From Stenotrophomonas hibiscicola ATCC 19867 (GTDB taxonomy: Bacteria; Pseudomonadota; Gammaproteobacteria; Xanthomonadales; Xanthomonadaceae), in NCBI RefSeq assembly GCF_000382065.1, contig NZ_KB907503.1, positions 184,682 through 248,681 on the forward strand: a stretch of DNA of 64,000 nt, read 5' to 3'. Positions 8,350 through 16,027 of the stretch are shown here, piece after piece; position 1 is the stretch's first letter; every line of letters starts with the position of its first letter. The position numbers and the translations under genes are program-made. Below the pieces are notes generated by a model. That model saw nothing but the letters and a program-made list of their open reading frames with translations, had not been told where the DNA came from and searched no databases.

Positions 8350-8514
8350 TCGCAGACACGCGCGGCCGGACCAGGGCAACTCGGCCAGGGAGGCCGGGCA
8401 GAGGTCCAGGCCGTCATGGCCAGGATCGTTGCAGACCAGGCATCGGAAGGGAAGCAGCAGGCGAAGCGGCGCCTGCCCGGAACGTACCAGCCTGAATGTG
8501 GATATCAGCCCCAT
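8350..8514 (-). pseudogene. comF: comF fragment (N-terminal part only)
   Basis: Minus-strand translation gives FRCLVCNDPGHDGLDLCPAS and LAELPWSGRACLRSG. This matches the N-terminal zinc region of the intact ComF at 5561-6256 (RCLVCGDPGHDDLDLCWACL, LADLPWAGRACLRCA). Only about 55 residues survive. The phosphoribosyltransferase part is gone, and one cysteine of the cluster is changed to serine. At 8349/8350 the fragment abuts the bioB fragment head to head. Divergence from the intact copy suggests an old or foreign duplicate. Confidence 0.75.
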
Positions 8515-8636
8515 TCGTCCAGCTTCGCCACCCCTCCCCGTTCACCATCGGCGCAGCGGACGTTGGGCGGCGGGGTTTCCCCTACACGGCTGCCGGACAG
8601 GCGCCGGATGATTCGCCCGGCCCCCGTGTCCGGTCG

Positions 8637-8891
8637 TCAGCGCGTCTTGAACAACTTCCTGAGCCTGAGATAGCAGGGCATGATGATGAACGTACTGATG
8701 ACCGACCAGTTCTGCCGCAGCTGGATGCCGATGAGCAGGACGAACACGTCCACGCCAATCATGTTCACCAGCAGAACCACCGACAGCAGTTCCGGATTCG
8801 ACAGGAACAGGATCACCGTGGCGAACACGATGAGTGCGCCCCACTTGCGTGCGAACGGCGTGCTGAAGCGGCTGCGGAGGAAGCCCATCAT
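8637..8891 (-). CDS. Small two-helix membrane protein of the peptide/cupin cluster
   Basis: The 84-residue product has a basic N-terminus (MMGFLRSRFSTPFARKW), two hydrophobic segments near residues 18-36 and 38-57, and a basic tail ending RLRKLFKTR. The ATG at 8891 overlaps the stop of the upstream gene (ATGA), so it is translated together with the cupin protein. I do not recognise the family. As the last gene of a five-gene minus-strand set that includes a short hydrophobic peptide, it could serve in export or immunity. That is inference from position only. Confidence 0.65.
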   Translation of the reverse strand: MMGFLRSRFSTPFARKWGALIVFATVILFLSNPELLSVVLLVNMIGVDVFVLLIGIQLRQNWSVISTFIIMPCYLRLRKLFKTR

Positions 8892-9793
8892 CCGGCCGCT
8901 GCCTGTCCCTGTTCCAGCCAATGCCGTGCCGAACGACGGATTGCCGGATCGGCATCCTGTTCGGCCCTTCGCCACAGGCGCTCACGCTCATCGGGCGCAA
9001 GCAGCCCTGCCACTTCCAGGGCAGCATTGCGCACTCGCCAGTGGCCGGTGCCGAAGGCCAGCCGTTCGATGGAATCGTAGGCCTGGGTGGTGCCAAGCAG
9101 CGCAGCGAATGTCAGCAGCGACATGCACCCCAGATTCGGCGACGTAATGACCCCGGCAATGCGCTTGGCGGCGACATCGAAGCTGTACTGGTCGGCAAGC
9201 TGCTCGTAAGGCGGTACGACCAGAAGGTTCAGCGATATCGACAACTCTTCGCACGGCAACTGGGTGTGAACGTCCTCGCAGGCACGGAAAAGAATGACCT
9301 TGCCTCGGGGCAGGGAGGTCTTCTCAAGGTAGTCCAGCGCTACGGGCTCACCGATGTATCCCTGGATCCGATCAGGCTTGCACTCATGGATTTCGGTCCA
9401 GTAGCCACTGCCCAGGTAGCCCACCGTCAGCAGCTCGAAGTTGTGATTGTGTGCGTAGTTGTAGGAGTAGAGATTGGAATCGTGGTCCATGCTGCCCGCA
9501 CGGGCGACCGGCTTCTTCCAGACGTTGGCGCGCACCTTGAACGTCGGGTCGGAGTGCAGAATGATCGACTGGCTGGAAACGCCCATGTTGTCGTTGAAGT
9601 AGTCATCACGCTCCAGCAGCGACGAGTTGATGGCCCTGACCAGCAGTTCGCGGTCGTTCGCCAGCGCAGCCAGCAGATCCGATGCGCCGAGGATGCTGTC
9701 GTAATCGCCGTATCTGACATGACTGCGGCAATAGGAAACAAGGTCTTCCACACTGGCGGTGCCCTGCACGGCGGGATACAGGCTGAATGCCAT
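8888..9793 (-). CDS. Cupin-like protein with C-terminal HEAT-type helices
   Basis: I do not recognise this 301-residue protein as a named family. Residues about 110-190 look like a cupin. HNHNFELLTVGYLGSG gives a His-x-His and Glu metal-site pattern, and PRGKVILFRACEDVH gives the second motif with its histidine. Residues 230-295 form Ala/Leu/Arg-rich paired helices (WRVRNAALEVAGLL, DPAIRRSARHWLEQ) typical of HEAT-like repeats. The N-terminal 90 residues are helical. It follows a similar but motif-poor protein by 15 bases and overlaps the small membrane protein gene. A metal-dependent modification or sensing role is inferred, not shown. Confidence 0.7.
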   Translation of the reverse strand: MAFSLYPAVQGTASVEDLVSYCRSHVRYGDYDSILGASDLLAALANDRELLVRAINSSLLERDDYFNDNMGVSSQSIILHSDPTFKVRANVWKKPVARAGSMDHDSNLYSYNYAHNHNFELLTVGYLGSGYWTEIHECKPDRIQGYIGEPVALDYLEKTSLPRGKVILFRACEDVHTQLPCEELSISLNLLVVPPYEQLADQYSFDVAAKRIAGVITSPNLGCMSLLTFAALLGTTQAYDSIERLAFGTGHWRVRNAALEVAGLLAPDERERLWRRAEQDADPAIRRSARHWLEQGQAAAG

Positions 9794-9808
9794 GAACGTT
9801 TCTCCGCG

Positions 9809-10684
9809 TCAGTTGAGATGCGCCGCGATGGCGCGTTGCGCTGCGGCAGCGACCGCCGGATGGACATCCCGTGCCGCCTCCAGCAGATGGGGACGGGCAT
9901 GCTCGAGGTCAATCGCGCACAACCCCTGGAGCGCCGCCCAGCGGACAAAATGCGATTCATCGCGAACGAGCGCTGACAGCGTGGACAGAGATGCCTCCAC
10001 CGGCAGCACTTCGGTCTGGTGGATGTGCTGCAGCATCGCCGCACCCGCTTGCCGCCGTACCGGGCTGTCATGACTGGCCAGGGCCATCACCGACTGCAGC
10101 GACTGCCTGTCGAAGCACCAGATCAACGGCGCGTACACCTTGGGGTACAGCGTGAGCGTCAATGCCGGCGCACGCATCTGTACGTGCGGAATATCCTGGT
10201 TCATCAACAGCTCTGCAGACTCGCCCCGGCCCAGGCTGAGCGTACCGCGCTCCACGGCCTTTAGGCCCACCTTGAACGCATCCATCTGCGCGCCCGCGGG
10301 AAACCCATAGCGGGTCAACGAGAATTCGGGCCCACTCATGTTGCCGACCAGGCAGTTGAAATTGAGGCTCTGCAGCAGTTGCCCCGAGCGGGGTTTGCGT
10401 GCGACCAGCCGCAGCGAATAGTCCCGGGTGTCCATCACCACCCATTCTTCGGCCGTCTTGGACAGCCACTCAGGGTGGACGAGATCCCCGTTGGCAACGG
10501 CATGCAGGGTCTCGGCGACGATCAGCGACAACTCCTCCGACCGTAGAAGGCCATCAAATGGTTCGCGGCAGTGGCCGGTCAGGTCCGCAGCGTTCCCCTC
10601 TGCCACGCAGGCATCGGCGGCGGCGGCCAGGGCACTGAGCCGGGGGAAGCGCCCCTCGGTCAGGTAGCGTCTGTGTTCATTCAT
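9809..10684 (-). CDS. HEAT-repeat protein with degenerate cupin-like middle
   Basis: Starting at ATG 10684 (MNEHRRYLTEGRF), the product has 291 residues. It shares the plan of the next gene product: helical N-terminus, a beta-rich middle (residues about 115-200), then HEAT-type helices (SPVRRQAGAAMLQHI, ESHFVRWAALQGL, VHPAVAAAAQRAI). The middle lacks the His-x-His pair and keeps only a lone histidine in NQDIPHVQM, so it probably does not bind a metal as a cupin would. The pair looks like an ancient duplication with one catalytic-type and one scaffold-type copy. An upstream start at 10729 is possible but less likely. Confidence 0.65.
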   Translation of the reverse strand: MNEHRRYLTEGRFPRLSALAAAADACVAEGNAADLTGHCREPFDGLLRSEELSLIVAETLHAVANGDLVHPEWLSKTAEEWVVMDTRDYSLRLVARKPRSGQLLQSLNFNCLVGNMSGPEFSLTRYGFPAGAQMDAFKVGLKAVERGTLSLGRGESAELLMNQDIPHVQMRAPALTLTLYPKVYAPLIWCFDRQSLQSVMALASHDSPVRRQAGAAMLQHIHQTEVLPVEASLSTLSALVRDESHFVRWAALQGLCAIDLEHARPHLLEAARDVHPAVAAAAQRAIAAHLN

Positions 10685-10744
10685 TTTGTCACCATCGGGT
10701 AAGCGTTCAACATCCGTTCGTAACGCCACGCGTGCCCGCGCAGA

Positions 10745-10769
10745 ACCCCTCCCCGGAACGGGGAGGGGT
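10745..10769 (-). terminator. GC-rich hairpin between peptide gene and downstream operon
   Basis: A perfect 10-bp stem (ACCCCTCCCC / GGGGAGGGGT) with a 5-base loop lies 16 bases after the peptide stop codon. The minus-strand sequence beyond it has only a short T-rich run (TTCT), so it is more likely a partial terminator or RNA-stabilising hairpin than a full stop. Such an element would raise the peptide transcript above the downstream protein genes. Confidence 0.6.
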
Positions 10770-10784
10770 CCCGCGGGTGCATGC

Positions 10785-10895
10785 TTACAGAATGACGACT
10801 GCGATGGTGATCACGATCCCGAGCTCGGTGGTCGTATTGGTGGTCGGGGCGACGTCATCCAGCAGATCTTCCAGTACGACAGACTTGCGTTCCAT
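10785..10895 (-). CDS. 36-residue peptide, candidate modified-peptide precursor
   Basis: The reading frame from ATG 10895 to TAA at 10785-10787 is preceded by AAGGA at 10903-10907 with good spacing. The peptide has three zones: a charged leader-like start MERKSVVLEDLLDDV, a Thr-rich stretch APTTNTTTE (residues 16-24), and an aliphatic end GIVITIAVVIL. There is no cysteine. The last 12 residues are too few for a normal membrane helix. It has its own downstream hairpin and is followed by two cupin/HEAT proteins, which is how precursor peptides of RiPP-like systems are usually placed. Alternatives are a small toxin or a signalling peptide. The family is unknown to me. Confidence 0.6.
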   Translation of the reverse strand: MERKSVVLEDLLDDVAPTTNTTTELGIVITIAVVIL

Positions 10896-11006
10896 GCTGC
10901 ATCCTTTTGGCGAGTAGAAGTAAAGAGTTGATTGACCGGGCGTCGTCGCGGTGCGAACCATGCCCGGCCTGATTACATCTACTTGCACACTCAAGGCGCA
11001 AACGTT

Positions 11007-11027
11007 CTGCTGTGCGACGCACAGCAG
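11007..11027. promoter_or_regulatory. Perfect dyad upstream of the peptide gene (candidate operator)
   Basis: CTGCTGTGCG and its complement meet around a single central A at 11017. The dyad lies 16 bases past the regulator stop codon and 112 bases before the peptide start. It could be the HTH protein's operator. As an RNA it could also fold into a hairpin that ends the regulator transcript, although no T-run follows on the minus strand. Confidence 0.5.
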
Positions 11028-11042
11028 TGGATGCAAGGTGTA

Positions 11043-11417
11043 CTACAGGTACGTCTCGGCGTTTTCAAGAAGGGCGACGACACTGGCAAGGAATGACACA
11101 GGCAGATGCTTTGACAGCAACAGCAGCTTCGCCTCCAACCCGGCGCGCACGCCCCCCATCTCCACCGGCAGTGGAACGTCCTCGCCATGCAGCAACCAGG
11201 CTGAGCTCACCTGCATGACCTGGCTCAGTGCACGCAGATGGTCGACACTCGGTGCAAAGCCATTCTCGCGTTCCCAGTGCCCGATTGTTGCGCGATTGAC
11301 GGCGAGCTTCTGCGCCAGCTCGGTCTGGGACATCCCGACCCCGATCCTGGCAGCACGGATCCTCGCTGCCAGGGAACTCGTCTTACCATCCAAACAGTCT
11401 CTCCACTGCTTCCGCAT
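11043..11417 (-). CDS. Cro/C1-type HTH transcriptional regulator
   Basis: The 124-residue product (ATG at 11417) has an N-terminal helix-turn-helix of the Xre type: LAARIRAARIGVGMSQTELA, then AVNRATIGHWERENG and LRALSQVMQVSSAWLL. The last segment and the G-E-D-V-P after it match the common end of phage-type repressors. The C-terminal 45 residues are Leu/Val-rich and may dimerise. It is the first gene of the minus-strand peptide/cupin cluster, and a perfect dyad sits just downstream of it, so it probably controls that cluster. Confidence 0.82.
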   Translation of the reverse strand: MRKQWRDCLDGKTSSLAARIRAARIGVGMSQTELAQKLAVNRATIGHWERENGFAPSVDHLRALSQVMQVSSAWLLHGEDVPLPVEMGGVRAGLEAKLLLLSKHLPVSFLASVVALLENAETYL

Positions 11418-11585
11418 GCGCGGTCTTCGAGACTCTATCAATCCCGGAGCGCGAGTCAAACCGCCGCGCACTGACAGCGGTGCCCGCACCGGGTCGGCCA
11501 TTGCGCCCTGCACCGCGCGTTCTGCACCAGGAGGGGCACACGCTGCGCGTAGAGCACGTCGGGTATTCCTGGGTGTCGCTGCCGG

Positions 11586-11915
11586 TCAGCGCGGCGATGT
11601 TCTGTCGCGCTGCTCGGCAAGGTGGGCATCGCTGTCGGGCTCCTCCTCCGTGTCGCGCAGGCAGCCATTGATGGCCAGCAGGCGAACCAGCACGTACAGA
11701 CCGATCGCCTGCAATTCCTCGTTCGGCAGCGTCGACGGATCGAGCTGCCCCGCCGCGTAGTCCTTGAAGGTCACGAAGAAGCGATTCTGCCAATGCCCAG
11801 ATTCACCCGTCTGGCGCAGATCATCCATCACCACGCGCAGGCCGCCGTCGGGCAGTTCGGCCAGGCTGCACAGCACCGCATCGCGGCGGATCGGGTGGGG
11901 CTGGTAGCTGTCCAT
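11586..11915 (-). CDS. Hypothetical 109-residue protein divergent from bioB
   Basis: Starts at ATG 11915 (MDSYQPHPIRRDAVL). It appears soluble and acidic at the C-terminus, with HWQNRFFVTFKDYAAG and EELQAIGLYVLVRLLAINGCL as its most structured stretches. I do not recognise it. Its 5' end faces bioB across the BirA operator, so its promoter may share that region. An upstream GTG or TTG start would add residues with no conserved look. Confidence 0.6.
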   Translation of the reverse strand: MDSYQPHPIRRDAVLCSLAELPDGGLRVVMDDLRQTGESGHWQNRFFVTFKDYAAGQLDPSTLPNEELQAIGLYVLVRLLAINGCLRDTEEEPDSDAHLAEQRDRTSPR

Positions 11916-11984
11916 TGCAGGTGCTCGCGAGTCCGTATGCAGCAATGAACTTACACCGCAGCGCACACTTCCAGCTATCGATCA

Positions 11985-12040
11985 ATGTAAACCATAGCCA
12001 GAACATTGAGGTTGACAGACTTCGCCAAGCCACCCACACT
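11985..12040 (+). promoter_or_regulatory. BirA operator overlapping the bioB promoter
   Basis: ATGTAAACC at 11985-11993 and GGTTGACAG at 12010-12018 form the two arms of a BirA site with a 16-base spacer; the E. coli consensus is TTGTAAACC and GGTTTACAA. The right arm contains TTGACA (12012-12017), a perfect -35 box. Seventeen bases later CACACT (12035-12040) is a weak -10, which would put the transcript start about 30 bases before bioB. Biotinyl-AMP-bound BirA would thus block RNA polymerase. The arms are clear; the -10 is tentative. Confidence 0.82.
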
Positions 12041-12075
12041 GCCGCCCTCGCTCCACGCGTACCCAAGGTCCCGCC

Positions 12076-13119
12076 ATGGCTGCTGCCATCCGCCACGACT
12101 GGCAACACGACGAACTGCAGGCCCTGTTCGACCTGCCGTTGCCCGAGCTGCTGTTCCGCGCCGCGGCGGTCCACCGTGAGCACTTCGACCCGGCGCAGGT
12201 GCAGGTCTCCACGCTGCTGTCGGTGAAGACCGGCGGCTGCCCGGAAGACTGCGCGTACTGCCCCCAGGCGCAGCGCTACAGCACCGGGGTGAACGCGCAG
12301 AAGCTGATGGAGACCGACGCGGTGCTGGCCAAGGCACGCCAGGCCAAGGCCGCCGGTGCATCGCGCTTCTGCATGGGTGCCGCATGGCGTTCGCCGAAGG
12401 ATCGAGACATTCCGAAGGTCGCGGCGATGATCGCCGGGGTGAAGGCACTGGGTCTGGAGACCTGCGCCACGCTGGGCATGCTCAGCGGCGAACAGGCGCG
12501 TGCGCTGAAGGACGCCGGCCTGGACTACTACAACCACAACCTCGACACCGCGCCGGACTACTACGATTCGATCATCCACACGCGCCAGTACCAGGACCGC
12601 CTGGATACGCTGGAACACGTGCGCGATGCCGGCCTGAAGACCTGCTGCGGCGGCATCGTCGGCATGGGCGAGACGCGCGCGCAGCGCGTCGGCCTGCTGC
12701 TGGCGCTGGCCACGCTGCCGGCGCATCCGGATTCGGTGCCGATCAACAAGCTGGTGCAGGTGGCGGGTACGCCGCTGCATGGCAGCGCCGAACTGGACCC
12801 ATTCGAGTTCGTGCGCATGATCGCGGTGGCCCGCATCGCCATGCCGCGCTCGATGGTGCGGCTGTCGGCCGGGCGCGAGGCGATGAGTGACGAACTGCAG
12901 GCGCTGTGTTTCCTGGCCGGCGCCAACTCCATCTTCTACGGCGACAAGCTGCTGACCACCGGCAACCCGGAAAGCGAGCGCGATCTGGCGCTGTTCGCAC
13001 GGCTGGGGCTACAGCCGATGGCGGTGCAGGTGGATGCCGAAGGCCACGACCACGGCGGTACCGTGCACGCCGATATCAGTGCCGATACGCCCGGCTGTGG
13101 CTGCGCTCACGCGGCCTGA
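12076..13119 (+). CDS. bioB: Biotin synthase
   Basis: This 347-residue radical-SAM enzyme converts dethiobiotin to biotin. The [4Fe-4S] motif [10 protein letters not shown] lies near residue 56. Also visible are the family blocks [34 protein letters not shown] and [17 protein letters not shown]. The Cys and Arg ligands expected for the auxiliary [2Fe-2S] cluster sit in these blocks. A His/Cys-rich tail (GHDHGG...GCGCAHAA) ends the protein. AAGG at 12064-12067 precedes ATG 12076. It is first in the bioBFH-SDR-C operon, behind a BirA operator. Confidence 0.98.
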   Translation: MAAAIRHDWQHDELQALFDLPLPELLFRAAAVHREHFDPAQVQVSTLLSVKTGGCPEDCAYCPQAQRYSTGVNAQKLMETDAVLAKARQAKAAGASRFCMGAAWRSPKDRDIPKVAAMIAGVKALGLETCATLGMLSGEQARALKDAGLDYYNHNLDTAPDYYDSIIHTRQYQDRLDTLEHVRDAGLKTCCGGIVGMGETRAQRVGLLLALATLPAHPDSVPINKLVQVAGTPLHGSAELDPFEFVRMIAVARIAMPRSMVRLSAGREAMSDELQALCFLAGANSIFYGDKLLTTGNPESERDLALFARLGLQPMAVQVDAEGHDHGGTVHADISADTPGCGCAHAA

Positions 13120-13186
13120 GACGGGCCGCAAGCAGGCGCCGCGGCAACGCGCTACCCTAGCCGCCCCGTCGACGCATTCAGCCACC

Positions 13187-14410
13187 ATGGCCCGCCCCGA
13201 CCTGACCGCCCGCCTCCACGCCCAGCGCGCCCTGCGCGATGCCCAAGGCCGTCGCCGCCCGCGACGCACGGTCACCCGACGTGATGGCGTGCGCCTGGAA
13301 GTGGACGGCCAGTGGCTGACCGGCTTCTGCAGCAACGACTACCTGGGCCTGGCCCAGCAGTTCAGCGTGGTCAACGCGCTGCAGGACGCCGCCGCACGCG
13401 AAGGCGCTGGCGCCGGTGCCTCGCACCTGGTCTGCGGCCATCATGTCCTGCATGAGGCGCTGGAACGCGAGGTGGCCGAGTGGCTGGGCTATCCGCGTGC
13501 GCTGCTGTTCGGCAGTGGCTTCGCCGCCAATCTGGCGGTGCAGCAGGCACTGCTGAGCGAAGAGAACGATGTCTGCGTACAGGACAAGCTCAACCACGCC
13601 AGCCTCCTTGATGCCACCCGGCTGGCCGGTGCGCGCCTGCGCCGCTACCCGCACCTGGATGCGGAAGGCGCGATGCGCCAGCTCAAGCACGCGCCCGATG
13701 GCGCGGCCATGCTGGCCACCGATGGTGTCTTCAGCATGGATGGCGACATCGCACCGCTGCGTGCATTGTCGCTTGTGGCACGCCTGCAGCAGGCGCTGTT
13801 CTATGTGGATGATGCGCACGGTGTCGGCGTGGTCGGTGATGGCCGTGGTGCCGTGGCCGCCGCCGGGCTGGGCGTGGACGACGTACCGCTGCAGCTGGTC
13901 ACACTGGGCAAGGCACTGGGCGGTTCCGGTGCGCTGGTGCTGGGCCGCGACGACCTGATCGAGCATCTGGCCGAAACCGCGCGCCCGTACATCTACACCA
14001 CCGCGGTGCCACCGGCGATGGCCGCTGCTGCGCTTGAAGCAGTGCGCCTGGCGCGCCGCGACCACTGGCGTCGCACAAAGCTGACCGACCTGATCGCGCT
14101 GTTCCGCACTGAAGCGCGTCGCCATGGCCTGGACCTGATGGCTTCGGAAACACCGATCCAGCCGCTGCTGTTCGGCGATGACCGCACCGCCGTGGCGATG
14201 TCCACGGCGCTGGAACAGGCCGGCTGGCTGGTCGGTGCAATCCGCCCGCCGACGGTGCCGGAAGGCAAGGCACGCCTGCGCGTGACACTGTCCGCGCTGC
14301 ATACGCCGGAACAGGTGCGTGGCCTGGTGGAGGCCATCGCCAGCGCGCGCGATCGCGTGACCCTGGCCGTGCGTGAAGCCGCGCCACCGCCGCTGCCCGC
14401 TTTTGCCTGA
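13187..14410 (+). CDS. bioF: 8-amino-7-oxononanoate synthase
   Basis: The 407-residue PLP enzyme joins pimeloyl-ACP and alanine. Motifs are [11 protein letters not shown] at the N-terminus, [35 protein letters not shown] with the Asp and His that contact the cofactor, and [13 protein letters not shown] with the Schiff-base lysine. ATG 13187 ([16 protein letters not shown]) begins the conserved part. The longer frame back to 13034 overlaps bioB and has no family match. It lies 67 bases after bioB on the same transcript. Confidence 0.97.
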   Translation: MARPDLTARLHAQRALRDAQGRRRPRRTVTRRDGVRLEVDGQWLTGFCSNDYLGLAQQFSVVNALQDAAAREGAGAGASHLVCGHHVLHEALEREVAEWLGYPRALLFGSGFAANLAVQQALLSEENDVCVQDKLNHASLLDATRLAGARLRRYPHLDAEGAMRQLKHAPDGAAMLATDGVFSMDGDIAPLRALSLVARLQQALFYVDDAHGVGVVGDGRGAVAAAGLGVDDVPLQLVTLGKALGGSGALVLGRDDLIEHLAETARPYIYTTAVPPAMAAAALEAVRLARRDHWRRTKLTDLIALFRTEARRHGLDLMASETPIQPLLFGDDRTAVAMSTALEQAGWLVGAIRPPTVPEGKARLRVTLSALHTPEQVRGLVEAIASARDRVTLAVREAAPPPLPAFA

Positions 14411-14427
14411 GTTCCGTGTCATTGCCC

Positions 14428-15207
14428 ATGCATATTGACGTCACCGGCCGTGGGCCGGACCTGGTACTGATCCACGGCTGGGCCCTGCAGGGCGGTGTAT
14501 TCGCGCCGCTGGTGCAGCGCCTGGCAGACCAGTTCACCCTGCACCTGGTCGACCTGCCCGGCCATGGCCACAGCCGCGACGACACCACGCCGCTGCGCCT
14601 GCCGTTCGTAGTCAGTGCCATTGCCGCGGCCACACCCCCGGCGGTGTGGTGCGGCTGGTCGCTGGGCGGTCTGTTCGCGCTGCACGCTGCCGCGACGCTG
14701 CCGAAGGTGCGCGGGCTGGCGATGATCGCGGCCACGCCACGCTTCGTGCGTGGCGAAGACTGGCCGCATGCAGTGGAACCGGCGGTGTTCGAGCAGTTCG
14801 GGCGCGAGCTGGCCACCGACTTCGGCGGCACCCTGGAACGCTTCCTCGCGCTGGACGTGATGGGCTCGGCACACGCCCGCGAGGAGCTGCGCATCCTGCG
14901 GCAGCGCCTGGTCGAGCGCGGTGCGCCCACCGAACGCGCCCTGCTGGAAGGCCTGCGCCTGCTGGAGAGCACCGACCTGCGCGGGGCACTGCCGACGCTG
15001 GGCAAGCCCAGCCTGTGGATCGCCGGCCAGCGCGACCGCCTGGTGTCACCGGTCGCCATGCAGGCCGCTGCGGCGCTGGCCCCGGGTGCGCAGGCGCTGA
15101 CCATCGCCCACGGCGGCCATGCGCCCTTCCTCGGCCATGCCGACGAAGTGGCCGCCGCCCTGCAACACTTCGTTGCCGGCCTGTCGCCGGCCGATGGCGG
15201 ACAATGA
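14428..15207 (+). CDS. bioH: Pimeloyl-ACP methyl ester carboxylesterase
   Basis: An alpha/beta hydrolase of about 259 residues that frees pimeloyl-ACP from its methyl ester at the end of the BioC-BioH route. LVLIHGWALQGGVF is the oxyanion region, GWSLGG holds the nucleophilic serine, GQRDRLV the aspartate and HGGHAPFLGH the histidine. It follows bioF closely. GTG at 14416 would add four residues; ATG 14428 gives the usual BioH start. Confidence 0.94.
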   Translation: MHIDVTGRGPDLVLIHGWALQGGVFAPLVQRLADQFTLHLVDLPGHGHSRDDTTPLRLPFVVSAIAAATPPAVWCGWSLGGLFALHAAATLPKVRGLAMIAATPRFVRGEDWPHAVEPAVFEQFGRELATDFGGTLERFLALDVMGSAHAREELRILRQRLVERGAPTERALLEGLRLLESTDLRGALPTLGKPSLWIAGQRDRLVSPVAMQAAAALAPGAQALTIAHGGHAPFLGHADEVAAALQHFVAGLSPADGGQ

Positions 15208-15236
15208 GCCCCCTCCGAATTCCGCAGGATTGACGC

Positions 15237-16016
15237 ATGGATCTGGGTATCAACGGCCGCTGGGCACTGGTCTGCGGCGCGAGCAAGGGGCTGGGCCTGG
15301 GCTGCGCGCGTGCGCTCGTACGCGAGGGCGTGAACGTGGTGATCGTGGCGCGTGGCGAGGCTGCACTGAAGGTCGCCGCCGACGAACTGCGTGCACTGCC
15401 CGGTGCCGCTGAGGTGCGCGCCGTCGCCGCCGACGTCACCACCGAGGCCGGCCGCACTGCGGCGCTGGCCGCCTGCCCGCAGGTGGACATCCTGGTCAAC
15501 AATGCCGGTGGTCCGCCGCCCGGTGATTTCCGCAATTTCGAACGCGACGACTGGATTGCCGCGCTGGACGCCAACATGCTGGCGCCGATCGCGCTGATCC
15601 GCGCCACCGTCGACGCGATGATCGAGCGCGGCTTCGGCCGCATCGTCAACATCACCTCGTCGGCGGTGAAAGCCCCGATCGACATCCTGGCGTTGTCCAA
15701 TGGCGCGCGCAGTGGCCTGACCGGTTTCGTCGCCGGCCTGGCGCGCCGCACCGTGGCCCACAACGTCACCATCAACAATCTGCTGCCCGGCCAGTTCGAC
15801 ACCGACCGCCTGCGCGCCAACTTCGCCCACAGTGCGGGCAAGGACGGCGATGCCGGCGAAGTCGCCGAACGCCGCCGCCAGCAGATTCCCGCCGGCCGCT
15901 TCGGCACGCCTGACGAATTCGGCGCCGCCTGCGCCTTCCTGTGCAGTGCACAGGCCGGTTACCTCACCGGGCAGAATCTGCTGATCGACGGCGGCGCCTA
16001 CCCCGGTACGTTCTAA
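15237..16016 (+). CDS. Atypical short-chain dehydrogenase/reductase inside the biotin operon
   Basis: The 259-residue protein has a Rossmann fold of the SDR type (CGASKGLGLGCARALV, VDILVNNAGGPPPG, VNITSS), but the catalytic Tyr-x-x-x-Lys is missing. The aligned position reads LSNGARSG, giving Ser and Arg instead. It resembles the beta-ketoacyl-ACP-reductase-like SDR subgroup known to lack a perfect catalytic tetrad. It sits between bioH and bioC with short gaps, so it is probably co-transcribed. A role in the ACP-bound biotin precursor pathway is suggested by position; catalysis by the classical SDR mechanism is doubtful. Confidence 0.88.
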   Translation: MDLGINGRWALVCGASKGLGLGCARALVREGVNVVIVARGEAALKVAADELRALPGAAEVRAVAADVTTEAGRTAALAACPQVDILVNNAGGPPPGDFRNFERDDWIAALDANMLAPIALIRATVDAMIERGFGRIVNITSSAVKAPIDILALSNGARSGLTGFVAGLARRTVAHNVTINNLLPGQFDTDRLRANFAHSAGKDGDAGEVAERRRQQIPAGRFGTPDEFGAACAFLCSAQAGYLTGQNLLIDGGAYPGTF

Positions 16017-16027
16017 GAGAGTTCGCA

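Noticed and set aside
8515-8636. Remaining part of a third gene or promoter right of the comF relic
   Set aside because: No frame with coding character or match to the comF upstream region could be found. It reads as decayed sequence.
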